NCBI GenBank assembly: GCA_028023455.1
Contig: JAQFVV010012441.1
Coordinates: forward strand, 3,411,911 to 3,475,910
DNA length: 64,000 nt
Direction of reading: 5' to 3'
From: Epiperipatus broadwayi
Taxonomy: Eukaryota; Onychophora; Udeonychophora; Euonychophora; Peripatidae
Part shown: one piece after another, positions 36,310 through 47,869 of the stretch
Layout: the number at the start of each line of letters is the position of its first letter
Position numbering within the stretch: the first letter of the stretch is position 1
Notes under the pieces: model-generated
Seen by the model: the letters and a program-made list of their open reading frames with translations, nothing else
What the model was told of the DNA's origin: nothing
Databases searched by the model: none
Made by a program: the position numbers and the translations under genes

Positions 36310-39100
36310 TGTTTAGAATCCATATTTGGTTATATCAAAAGTTATAATATTGTGGGCATGTGACCTTTGAAATTACTATTTATTTTTTTGTAACCAGTAA
36401 GATTTAATAATTTTATTTAATGGAGGGCACAGCAGTAATGTTTTATTATCATTATTGTTAATTTCTATACATTTATTATGTGTTTATATTTATGCAGTAA
36501 CTATAAATTAATTTAATCAATCTGAAATTCAAATTTTTATCATACTTTTAAGCAAATATAATTTAATAAGAGCATACAGTTTTAACATTTATCAGGTATT
36601 CAAATCTCATCCACCTGATGAGCTTTCATTTGAAATATATATGTGTAGTGGGTGACAAATGGTTTAATTCTTTTTTAACAGGATATCGCCTTGCCTTCTT
36701 GTAAAATTACATTCATTGGAGAGTGCACTAAAAATTCACATTTCTAATTTGTTATACCTATATGTAAGAAAAGATTGCTTTGTCAGTCCTACAAGAAGTA
36801 ATTTATCATTAGCATTTAAATGTTACTTGATATGTTTTGAATATTTCAAATGGTTATCTTCAGTGTACAATCTCTAGAATAATTTTTAAAATAATCAGCA
36901 AAAATTAGCATAGAATTTATATTCCGTAATATATAGAACATTTTGAATCTTTATTGCACAACTAGTTTAAAACAAATATATCTTGTAGATAATGATGTTA
37001 AGCAGTGGATAAATTTTAAAAAAGGTAAAACAGCCTTTTTATCTTGGAAAAATAAATTTGGTAGTTAAGAAAATATAAATTAATAAAATCCATGTGCTTG
37101 TTTTGCTGTAAAACAAGTTGACAATAGTTGACACAATATTGAAAATTAATCAGTGGATGTAAAACTGACTTGAAAATTTGTGTTACTCAGATGTTTAGAA
37201 TCCTATTGTTTAGTAATCCAGTTATTTGTTGTGTAAAATGCAAACATTGTGAATTTTGGAAAAACTAAATAAAATAATTATAATCTGTTTTTCAGTGTTT
37301 GTTTTTTTTATTGTTATTGTTATAATATCCTTTGCATGTGTTTTTTTTTACTCATGTGATTTCAAATTGATATTGGTGTAGTTCGGTAATATTAATGAAA
37401 ATATATTAACAATTTTATTTTATCAAATTTCCCAGACCAAAAATGATGGATACATTTTATGTTAATTGATGTCTTATTATCTGGTAAATGGGGACTAGCA
37501 TTTTAGACATATGGCATTTAATTCATGCACTTAGTTTTGTTTTTTACATTAAGATTGACCAAAAATTCTAACTATGTAAAGTCTACAATTTATTGTATAT
37601 AGTTTTCAAGATGCCCCTGAATGCTCTGACTATTGTAAATATGCTTTACAATCAATATTTTCAAGATGCTCCTGAATGCTCTGACTATTGTACATATTGC
37701 ATTTTTAATACTCATGGTGGTTTATTTTGTTAGAAATGTTCCATTGTGTGTTGACTTTTGCAATGACTTATTCTGTTGTGATTTTTGCTATTTCTTTTGT
37801 AATGCCCATTGATTCTTTTTCTGTAAGTTTTGTTTTCTGACCGTATTGGATTTTGGTGAAGTTTTGTTCAAGATATTTTTAGTAAATATTGCCTTTAAAA
37901 CGCTATTCCAAAATGATAAAGCAATTTGGACATTAGTGCTCTAAAAATCAGCAAACAATTTAATCTCTTAAACTCATTATGTCTGACATTCTCCTCGCTA
38001 TAAAACAATTTTAAAATTTTATCTATGAATGAAAAAATGTTTTCATATTTTTGTGCTAATTAATATGAGAGCTGTTTTGTTATTAATCCAACTCTGCATC
38101 AGTGTATGGATTGTAACCAAATTTTTATCACTCTTACTAAATTGATTTTTTCATTGCAATTTAAAAAAATCGCTCAATTAGCCCACTACAGGACAAAATT
38201 CTCTAGCAATATTCTTTAGGGAATTGGTGAAGACTTTATTGAGTTGTGAGATTTGAGCAGCTTTTATCTTTGGTTTACCCTCTATCTAAGAATAGATAAA
38301 TGTGTATTTATATACCAGTATCGAATAATTCATTGAGTTAGTTATAAATTATCTATTTGAAGAAGAAAAAAGATTATAAGTAAAACTTGACAAAGTTTCA
38401 AGTTTGACAGTTTAAGATACAATTCCAGTTTATTGAGTTTGTATTCGCTGCTAATGAATCTAGATGTTTCTATATATTTTTGGCTCATATATTAAGTTTT
38501 TTTTTTTTGTCCTAAAATGATTATCAAAAAAAAAAATTATATTTCTGAAAAAATAATTAATTAATTAATTGAAACTTTGTTTTAATGTAAAGCAGGATTA
38601 AAAATTTACTCGAGTAAAAATTGTATCAATAATTTTGTCTAGCCATCTAATTAATATTCATGTATATCTTTGCATATTAACTAAGCAGTTTCAAGATTCG
38701 TTATTGTTTACATGGAATTATTTTTTTGCTTGTTTATTTTAAAAATTGCAAAGTTTTTTTTAATTAAAATTTATTTTAATGCAACTTTTTAAAAAAGAAA
38801 GGACCTTCGCAAATAAATTATTAAGTAGCATAAATTAATATTGGAAAAATGAACGCTTAAAATTTTGAAAAACCGAAAATGAAAAAGTCAAATGATCCTT
38901 TCATTTGTTAACAAGTTGTTGACCAGGGATTTTCATGGGAATTAAAGTACAGTGAAAATGTGGGTGATTTTCTATCTAAGTTGCCTTGAGTGTCATTTAT
39001 GTATCAACATATGTTACATGGCAGCAGTTCACTTATTCATAAAAATGTTAATATGCTATCATATCTGGTTAAGACTTGAAATGTGATTGTATTTGTATCT
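36310..39100. other. AT-rich intergenic DNA with a 55-bp tandem duplication
   Basis: At 37603-37710 a unit TTTTCAAGATGC.CCTGAATG...CTGACTATTGTA occurs twice with a 55-bp period. An AATAAA at 37268 is followed by a T/G-rich tract and could be a distal poly(A) site. Nothing else is supported. Confidence 0.45.
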
Positions 39101-39104
39101 TTAT

Positions 39105-39395
39105 AGATCATTTTCAATTCTCTCCCTGTCCTCAAGAAATCTTTCAAACCACTTGAAAATGTTTTTGTGTCATGGTTTCACTACCATATTCAGTGTCAAA
39201 CATTTCACTAACTAGCTGTTTTGCCCAATTTAAAACAAAAATCAATATTAGCATGGACCACATGGCGTAAACTTTTTGTGGTGAATAGCTAAACTATATC
39301 ACCGTAATATATATGCATTGATTCGGAAGTAGTACTCAGGCCGCTTGAAGAGCAAACGTCCTTTTTTACTGAAATACACAGAATATGGAAAAAAA
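39105..39395 (-). pseudogene. Mariner transposase N-terminal fragment, copy 2
   Basis: The minus strand encodes DFCFKLGKTAS, then stops, then ETMTQK and, after a frameshift, IFKWFERF..DRERIEND. This is the helix-turn-helix region of a mariner transposase (F.FKLGKTA...F.WF.RF..GRE..E). It aligns with 3405-3760 through coding part and leader. No catalytic DDE/D part is nearby. Truncated and dead. Confidence 0.7.
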
Positions 39396-39834
39396 ATTTA
39401 TGCAGTCATCATATCCGTTTATTATAAATAAAATAATTCATTAATTATTGGGGGGGGGGGGCATGTGATATTTATTTGAGCATTAGAAATAATAGATTTT
39501 GATCTGCATTCCTAAAGTTCTTTAAATCTCATCCTACCTCTTGCTAAACCATGCTGGGCATTATTATTATTGGATATTGTCAAGTTTTTTTGCAAACAAA
39601 ATGTAATTTTTTTTTGTACTTGTGAGTTTTCCAGTAAACCAATAAGGCAGCTCATATTTTTGATAATTCTACAGATTCAGCCTACAAAAAAATGCCTGCT
39701 AGGAAATGTATTTAAAATTTCCATTTTATTTTTTATTACTTTAAAAAAAGAAATTGTGTAAAAATTAATTACAATATTTACAGTTTATTTTTCCTTTTTA
39801 CAGAAAAATAAATATAAATACAATATTTCACTTC

Positions 39835-39930
39835 ATTCATGCTGGCAATGTGTCCATTTATGCATACTTTTTGGGAAAGCAGGATCCCCTACCTTTGGAA
39901 ATAATTCACTGCATCATGTTCTGTGACAGG
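39835..39930. repeat. Dispersed repeat, copy 1
   Basis: CAGGATCCC.TACCTTTGGAAATA followed by a diverged TGCAT..TGTTCT is the reverse complement, with scattered mismatches, of the sequence around 44720-44800. It belongs to an unclassified dispersed family. No terminal repeats were identified. Confidence 0.55.
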
Positions 39931-39939
39931 ATGGTCCGA

Positions 39940-41580
39940 AATTTTTATCATTAGTATAATTTACCAAAAAAGCTTCTGGCAAAAAGAAATATGTTGAATT
40001 GAACCAAAGTATGACAATGTTGTGAGCATCTCATTGCTTTCCATAATATAAATTAAAATAAAGCTTAATGAAATTTATCAGAATTTATTTCTTTTTTTTT
40101 AAATTTAACTATCGATTTATTAATTTTGTTTTAATATGACAACTGATGTGTCTTCGGTAGATTATTGGCTCTTGAAACTATATTTATATGGACTGCCATC
40201 TTGGTTTACAGGAAAACTTACAAGTATCTTTTGGTTTTTGTTAACAATGCACTGGAAAGCCTTATAACTGGAATTTGAATTCCAACTGATAAACTTGAAT
40301 TTTTTTTTCAAACATAAGATTTTTTTAAAAACGTATAATTTATAGCTAACACTTGATAAAATTAAAGAATAAAATAAAGAAGTCTTTATTGTATTCATTA
40401 TATTTTTTTGTAATCATCTTTCAGCTACTTTATATTCTTACATGCTTTCACCAGCATCACAGTTTAAAAGCATCTTATTGTTCAGTGTCATTCTTTTATA
40501 GCCATAGAGAATAATAAAACACTAACTTGAGTATTTTTTAAAGATATGTCTTTAAATATAAAGGTTTTCTTTAGACTTTTTCAACCAATCTGTTCAGTCA
40601 TTTTGAAATAAGTCTTATGACTATTGAATCCGTTGGGTTAATGAATGATACTAAAAAAATTTTTTTTTGATTATGTGGTTTAATTAAAGTTAAAATGGCA
40701 AGTATTTATAAGGTATCACTCATAGTGGTCAAACATCTAGCCTGAGGAATTTCTAAAGGTGTGGCTTTAAATTTTTTCTTTAAGCTTTTCCGTGAAATGA
40801 ATCTAATGACTTATCCTTTTGAAGTCTGAATGATCTTTTAAAAAACAATTGTATATGATGATCTGGGGTTTGTTAAAACTAATAACGCAATTCAAAGATT
40901 GCTAAAATAAATTTTGTTAAGAAAGTAGCAAGAAATAGCAATAGCTATCAAATTTCATAACATGATCATAATACTCTTGCCTACTTAACCAAATTTTTTT
41001 TTGGATAGCCTGTGTGCACTGTTTCCATTATAAATGTTTAAGATTACAATCTTCAAAGTTATCTCTAAAACAATATTTGTTATTAAACAGGTATCTGGCC
41101 TTTTTTGGCTGAAGGGTTAAGATTACATATATCGGAACCATAAGCATTGCTCCAATATCCGTAAAAAAAAAATTAATATGGTGCTACTTTCACCACCGAA
41201 AAAGCATGTATATACTTATAGGATCCCATAATTTACATTTTCCCAGAGGTGCATTAATCCACTTAAATCAACTGTATTTTGTTACAATTTTTTTCATGGA
41301 AACTGACTGATAGCAAACCTTACATGTGTTTAACCTATATACATAAAAATCTACAATACAATTTTAAAATGTACACACTAATACATCAACAAAAATAATT
41401 AGTAAAAAGTAAAATAATGCAGTTATTAAAAAACCAAAAAGGAAAGACTCATATCAATCATTGCACAAAATGAGGAAATGACAAAGATTATTCAAGATGA
41501 GCATCATACATATGGATTTGCACATGATATTTATGATTTTTTTGTTTAAATTTTGTTCTCATGTCATGAATGCATTATTG
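39940..41580. other. AT-rich intergenic DNA
   Basis: No gene, RNA or paired repeat supported. Confidence 0.35.
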
Positions 41581-41597
41581 CCTTGCATGGTTTAAAG

Positions 41598-42192
41598 CAG
41601 TAATCTACAGCTGGTGGATCGCAACATCTCAAGTGGTCATAGAAAAATTGTTGGGAGTCAGAAAAATTTTGAAAGTTCTCATGTTGGATAATCAATTTTG
41701 AAAACCTAAAAACTATTAAAAATACATAAAAACTTTAACTCATTATTGTATGTTTGATCCCTTGTGTTTAAACCTTTATATTCCAATCCGCTTTGCATAA
41801 ACAGCACATCATAACTTCCTTGCTTGTATTGCTCTCATTTCTTTTGTTCACTCTCAGTTTTGTTCTTTGTGTGCTAGTATCCTAATGTTGATACATGTTA
41901 CTACTTTCTTGAATAAACACTTTCTAAAAGGCTAAAGAAGTTGTAATTGGTACAAATCAACATAACTACTAAGAACCAAGTCTTTTTATACATTTTTTGT
42001 TAATTTGCTGTTATTCAAAGATCTTACATCAAATCATTTGTACTGAAATATAAAGATATATATTTGTATGTGGTAAAAGGACTTATATTATTACCATCCT
42101 TAAGTGCTTTTATAATAGGATGGTAACAACAAGGAGTCGTAAAACTTCAGTGAGTATTGGGATTGTAAGTGTAAAAAGGTTCCACACCACTG
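41598..42192. mobile_element. Non-autonomous hAT-type MITE, older
   Basis: The 595-bp unit begins CAGTAATCTACAGCTGGTGG and ends AAAAAGGTTCCACACCACTG. The right end is a good hAT terminus (the complement begins CAGTGGTGTGGAACCTTTTT), while the left end has drifted. It is flanked by a perfect 8-bp duplication GTTTAAAG (41590-41597 and 42193-42200). Internally there is a short hairpin (ACCATCCTTAAG...ATAGGATGGT). No transposase is encoded. Different family or age from the element at 1495-1893. Confidence 0.85.
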
Positions 42193-42689
42193 GTTTAAAG
42201 CACTGATCAAGTGCATATTCTAAAGCCCGAGATCCATGGAGCACAGCTCAATTCTTTTACTTCCAATTCACAAACTTTATATGAATTTCTAAGCAATAAA
42301 ATATATATTTATTTATTGTATTCCATTTTTAAAATGTTTACCTGCATCAATGTCTTAAAAAAAACCAAGGAATAAACACCCAAAGATTTGGGGAAATGCA
42401 TCCTAATGAAAAAGTTCTCTTTGTAAATTACAGCTGCCATTGAAGCAACTGAAATAATATTGGGTGGAAAAAAAATTAACTTTTTTTTTTAAATGTATGA
42501 TTACATTCTACAACAATATGTCTAATATAATGTTTATGTGGCATCTATAAGCAAGGGGGATGCTTTTAAATTGGTGAATTGTTTATTATCACTAGAGGTG
42601 ACAGGCATTTAAATGTCAGAGATGAGTTGAAATTTTAATACAGAAAAGAGTTCAAATATCCAAAGACCATTCTCGTAGCAAGTTTGTTC

Positions 42690-43250
42690 ATTTATCCAGT
42701 TTGTTCACTTCATTGCTCAAATTTCAATTCACAGATATCTTCCTATCATATATCCATCAAAGTTATTCATTTCCCTTCACCATTCTCTCTAAAACATCTT
42801 TCATATTCTTTTTTCTTTATATATGCCCAGTCCAGTTTACCTTTCTATCTCTAATTTCTTCAATCTCTACCCATGCACACACACACTATTATTTCCCAAA
42901 ATTCATTTATCATTTCATTCATCAAAGTAATTTTTTTGCTTATTGTCCACATTTTCCAACCATACAATAGAACACAACATATAGCATTTAATTAATCTTT
43001 TCCTTAATTCTCTCTTCAAATGTTGACAAAATGCTTTCTCTTAATAAATGTCTTCTTTGCCATTATTTTATTTTTGGTTTTTCCATCCTCACTCAACCAA
43101 TTATTAATGTATATAAATCCATTTATCTGTTGAATTATACTATCCTGAATTTCAACGTGTAATTTTTTTTATTCCTCCCTATCCATAAACACTTGATATT
43201 CTCACCATTGATCTTCATTCCGTAATCAGTGAAATAAGCTTAATAATATT
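42690..43250 (-). pseudogene. Decayed non-LTR retrotransposon (LINE) reverse transcriptase fragment
   Basis: Reading the minus strand from about 43240 downward through several frames gives DYGMKINGENIKC, then NGFIYINNWLSEDGKTKNKI with AKKTFIKRK, then LLYGWKMWT. This is the order and spacing found after the catalytic YADD box in LINE reverse transcriptases: a GMKIN..KTK.M strip, a YLG..I..DG....I..R...A strip, then an LLYG.E.W strip. It is followed by poorly conserved C-terminal text to about 42690. Several frameshifts and stops make it dead. The catalytic part and the element ends were not found. The plus-strand open frame over 42701-42970 is an antisense shadow of this fragment. Confidence 0.7.
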
Positions 43251-43806
43251 AAAATAACAAATATTAAACTTCTGATGAATTGATCATCATCACTATCTAG
43301 TCACCATCTGATGAGTATATTCTGTCTCTATAACTAACAAAATTTTTGATTTATTTTTTTATAAGCTTCCCAAGCTTTAAGTTACCACTCTTAAACTCAG
43401 TGATTAGCACTCACTAATATTAACATCTTCGTTTATGATACCTGGCCAGATAACGTTTTACATGAATAACTCTGAGATGAAATAACATGGAATTAGTATT
43501 CCAACTTGTCAAATTTCATATTATAAATTGCAACTCTAACTGATTAATAAATACATTTATTTACAGATTAGTAATTAAAGAATGTATAATATTTTATATC
43601 TTTGTTTCAAATCATTAATTGACATTTTATATAAGCTTAAAATAAAACTTTTAATCCTTGTATTTAATATAGAGTAATTAATAATCCACTTTTCCTTTTT
43701 TATATTAATCTAACAAACTTTTAATTTAATATGTCTTCTGGTTACAATTAGCAAGTTCTTATCAAAGTATTCCTTTTTAAATTAGCAATAAGTAATATAT
43801 TGTCTA

Positions 43807-44111
43807 TTATAAACAGTGAGGATTGCCAATTCCTCTACAAGCTTTATGATAAATGCTTAGCCAGAGCCAGCACTTAAAATATCTCTGTCAGGAACCCCTC
43901 CCCAAACCCCTGACCATGGTTTTGTGCTTTGGCACTCCTCAGAGAGGTGTCAGGGTAGGTTCAGACACTAGATCTCTGAGGAGTGCCAAAGCACGAAACC
44001 ATGGTCAGGGGTTTGGGGAGGGGTTCCTGACAGAGATATTTTAAGTGCTGGCTCTGGCTAAGCATTTATCATAAAGCTTGTAGAGGAATTGGCAATCCTC
44101 ACTGTTTATAA
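43807..44111. repeat. Near-perfect 305-bp hairpin repeat
   Basis: The two arms of about 135-140 bp are inverted copies with very few differences. One T/C difference at about 43922 still allows a G-U pair in RNA. Arms begin TTATAAACAGTGAGGATTGC and close around a short centre with GTGTC...GACAC. The arms are much richer in G+C (CCCCTCCCCAAACCCCTGAC) than their surroundings. Flanking target duplication is ambiguous (TA-rich ends). It is either a young foldback MITE or a hairpin-RNA locus. Confidence 0.9.
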
Positions 44112-44699
44112 CTTACAAGCTTAAGAGATAGGGTCATGTGATCTATGAATTGATCTATGACTTTTATTTTGATTGTCTATTATGTTTCACATGTGGCATG
44201 TAGAATAGCGATATGCGACTTAATTGTATCATTCAATCGCAAAAAAATGCCCAAAATTTTGATGTGACAAAAATTTGGTGTTGAACATAATAAGATTAAG
44301 TGATAATAACCATAAATACCCAATACTTTTAATGCATATAGGGTATAATTTCACATCTCAATGCCTCTTAGAATGATAATCCCTTTATTTAGATACTTGG
44401 ATTCACAATCATTTCATATCTTCTCAAAATAAAGCTTGGTGAATATTTTAAAACAATACCCTTTTTTTTTTTTTTTTTACTGATAGCCTTAAAAGTATTT
44501 GCTAATGTGTTTTTTTAATTATATTTTTCCAAATATGTGTTAGTTGCTAAGTTTAAAGAAATTAATAAGTTGATTACAAATTCCATTCAGTTGATTTATT
44601 TCAATTTATAATGTGTAAAGTTGACATGCACTGAACATTGTCATAGTTTGTTTACATTCAGCAGCTTTATTTTTGTCATGACCATTTTTACAAAATGAT

Positions 44700-44815
44700 G
44701 ACTGTTTGGAATTTTTCTTTCAGAGAACAGCATGCAAAGGAGTATTTCCAAAGGTATGGGATCCTGCCCTCACAAAAAAGTCTGTGTGGTATGACACTAT
44801 GATTTTTTATATATA
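44700..44815. repeat. Dispersed repeat, copy 2 (inverted relative to copy 1)
   Basis: TATTTCCAAAGGTATGGGAT and the following CCTGCCCTCAC match the complement of 39835-39930, including the flanking GCATGC/TGTTCT part and a diverged GTGTCAT/ACTTTTT part. Unclassified. Confidence 0.5.
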
Positions 44816-45942
44816 TATTAATAGATTGAAGTCTGCATTAATGGTCGCAATATGACACTATGTTTTTTATATTAATAAATTGACTTAATACAAAAAAATA
44901 AGTATTAAAGTGTAAATATAATTAAATTTTGCAGAATTTTTTCTTTTTAAAAAATAAATTCTAAATATTAAATACGACTGCTTCTTGTCAGCCATTTTGT
45001 TTTAAATATTTATTATATGCACATGAAGCTGTATTATTAAAAAATGGGTGCCAAACTTGATAAATAGGATAATGCAGTTTCAGATATATATATAACAATG
45101 TTAATATTTTTAATGTCTGTTTTTAACTTAAAAATATAGAAGCTTTAATTATTTTTTAGATTTATTATCTAATTAATTTACCTAATCTGCCTTTGATGAT
45201 TTTTTTTTTTTTTGATATAATGTGACATTCTATATTCATTCAAATATTTCTTTTACACTTATGTATTTAAATACATTCTTTTTTTAAAGGAGAAAATCTT
45301 TCAGCTACTGATAACAAAATTAACTTATATTATTTTCTCTCTTATGAAATATTATTCTTGCTAGTCCATTTTACAGTATTTTAAAGTTATATTTTTTACA
45401 TTACTTCAGAACTATTTGTAACCAAACCTTTCATGTGTAAGACTGCATGGCTAACCATGAAATAGATATAGAATATCTATTTTTATACATATAATAAAAT
45501 GGGCATTTTATTTCATATGCATCATTTCAATTTATGCTACATATAATAATAAATTGATAAATATACTTCACAAGATCATGTGATATGAAGGCCTTGTGAT
45601 TTATTGATAACATTCCCATTTCTATGACCTACGCTTGATAAGATTTGAATTTTTTTTCAAAGTTCCATTGAGGCTTATATATATTTAAAGTATAATAACT
45701 TAAAAAATGGCATGGTCATTTCAATTAACCATTCATTTTTGATCAATAAATAGGTGCCTGATTATTTAACTATGTTGTAAACAAACTATTTATTTGGCAA
45801 TCTGTTAATACTTTCATCATTGATCTATTATTGCCTTTCAATAAGCTGTTGAAAGATTTTATATTTGGTATATATTGGGATGCTATTTATAGTTATAAAT
45901 AAAACTATAGCAAATAATAGTATATATAAATATACTTAACAA

Positions 45943-46185
45943 GAAAAATAATAAATATAATGGTAATTAACTATTATATACAGTCTTGCAATCTGCAGAA
46001 GTACTTTCGGTTAATTCCTCAGCCTCCTCAACTGCCATTGAGGAAGGTTAAGGAATTGACTGAAAATACTTCAGCAGATTAAAAGACTGTTGAGGAGGGT
46101 TAAGATATTAACCGAAAGTACTTCTGCAGATTGAAAGACTGTATATAATAGTTAATTACCATTATTATATTTATTATTGTTATTA
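45943..46185. mobile_element. Short MITE foldback, copy B
   Basis: Terminal inverted repeats of about 70 bp: AATGGTAATTAACTATTATA, TACAGTCTTGCAATCTGCAG and AAGTACTTTCGGTTAA, with complements at 46090-46165. The centre carries a second, partial inverted unit (CAGCAGATTAAAAGACTGTT). It shares ends and downstream flank with copy A at 21975-22120. Non-coding. Confidence 0.85.
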
Positions 46186-47024
46186 CAATAGTTTTTTTAA
46201 TTTATGGACATTTTATTCGTATTAAATAATATACTTGCAGTATATGGATAGCTAAAAGCAAAAAAATGCAATTTTAATTCTGAGCATTTAAATGATAAAA
46301 ATGGTATGAAAATCAAATTAACTACTGTATTTTGCTATTAAGAAATATTAGATAGAAATAAATATTGATTATTTTGTGTGTGTGCAATTGAGTAATAAAA
46401 ATGAAATATAAACAATAGTATAATGCTTGCCATTCTTTGATGTGTTTGGCATATATTTCAATTACGCCCTCTCCCCAATTGTTGATGCTCAAAAAAATAC
46501 TACAAACTATACCTTAATCTAGTACTATATATGCATTAATTGTTTCTATGAATATTGCATTTTTAAATGTTCTGCCTTTTTGCTATCATTTATATACAGA
46601 ACTCTAATTATCAATTCATTACCTTATTTAAATGTAGTTCTTCAAAAATAAATTTATTTGCTCATTAAATTGGATTAAATTTTGAATTTATTGTTTTTAT
46701 TTTGTTATATTTTTTGAGCTCCAATATTTTTGAATGGTAAGATACATCCTTTTACAAATTCAATAATAAAAAAAGTGAAAGGGTACAAAATCTTCACTTA
46801 AAACAACATTATTTGTATTGACGATATAGGGATTAAATTCATGTTGTGCATAACAAAATTTTTAGATAATAGCATGTTATGTTATATATATTCTTAATAT
46901 ATATATAGTCATTTTTGAAATGTGTATGACACATTGCATTTACAGTGTGCACATACTTCTGTGTGTGCATACTCTAAATGCAATGCGAATAAAAAAAAAT
47001 TCAAACATTAGAAAATTAAAATTA

Positions 47025-47865
47025 CATGGTGGTACCCAAAAATAACCAGACTCATTCTCTAACGGATGAGTGTGTTGTAGTAAATGCTTCTTGCAGAATC
47101 TAGGGAAGTCATGGAATGGCATAATAAATGTTTTTGTTGAGAATGTCTCACTTGGTTGTCAACTTTTCTAATGGCTGAAAAGTTGGAACAATGAGAAATT
47201 CTGTTTTCTGTTAGAGAAAATTGCATGGGAAATGGTTATAATGCTTGAAACAGTTTACAAGCAAACTGCTTTGAGAACAGTTTATGAGTGGTTTAATGAA
47301 ACGTCAAATTCACCACATCTCAAAAAAGCATAGCGAGTAAATTCCAATGTCAAGACGATGCTGATTCTATTTGTTGTATACAAGAGGTATTTTTTACTCA
47401 AAATTTGTTAATAACAATCGGGTGTTTTACCAACAAGTTTTGAAATGTTTGTTTGATAAAACAAAAACATCCTGATTTATATCAAAGTTGGGAGTGGAAG
47501 CTTCATCATGATAATGCACAAAGCCTTGAGTGTAATATAAATTTTTAATTAAAAACAGTATGACTTAACTTATCCATCAGCCATATTCACCTAATCTAGC
47601 TCCATGCGATTTCTTTTTATTCCCCCCAAATGAAAAAAAAAAATGCCTCAAAAGAAAAGATTTTATGGAAGTGATGAAGAAAATAACGATGATGGCATTA
47701 AAATGCATCACTTTGCAAGAGTTTCAAGACAGCTTCAAAAAGTGGAAAACTCATTTAGACACTGCAACAAATAGATAGTATTTTGAAGGAGGTTCAATTT
47801 ATAATACTTTTAAATATATATGCATTTTTTTAGTACAAAATTTCAGTTATTTTAGGGTACCATCG
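47025..47865 (+). mobile_element. Dead mariner transposon with TIRs and TA target site
   Basis: Left end TGGTGGTACCCAAAAATAAC and right end GTTATTTTAGGGTACCATCG are inverted copies, each next to TA, as in mariner/Tc1 elements. Between them the + strand encodes, in shifting frames, a broken mariner transposase: TALRTVYEWFNE (helix-turn-helix), HHDNAQS (second catalytic Asp region, family form HDNAP.H), PYSPNLAPCDFFLFP (diagnostic mariner motif around the third catalytic Asp) and LQEFQDSFKKWKTH with YFEGGS near the C-terminus. At 841 bp it is shorter than the usual 1.3 kb, and many stops and frameshifts show it is inactive. Confidence 0.92.
47150..47800 (+). pseudogene. Mariner-type transposase pseudogene
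   Basis: The degraded coding part of the element at 47025-47865. The DDE/D triad is only partly visible: the HHDNAQ strip at about 47507 and the PNLAPCDFF strip at about 47585 are present, while the first Asp region is missing or deleted. Frames change several times and stops are frequent. Known relatives cut and paste at TA dinucleotides. Confidence 0.85.
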
Positions 47866-47869
47866 TACT

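Noticed and set aside
42701-42970. Plus-strand 89-codon frame
   Set aside because: Antisense shadow of the LINE reverse-transcriptase relic on the minus strand.
43853-44044. 63-codon frame in the 305-bp hairpin
   Set aside because: Lies across the inverted repeat centre. Its coding look comes from the GC-rich hairpin, not from a gene.
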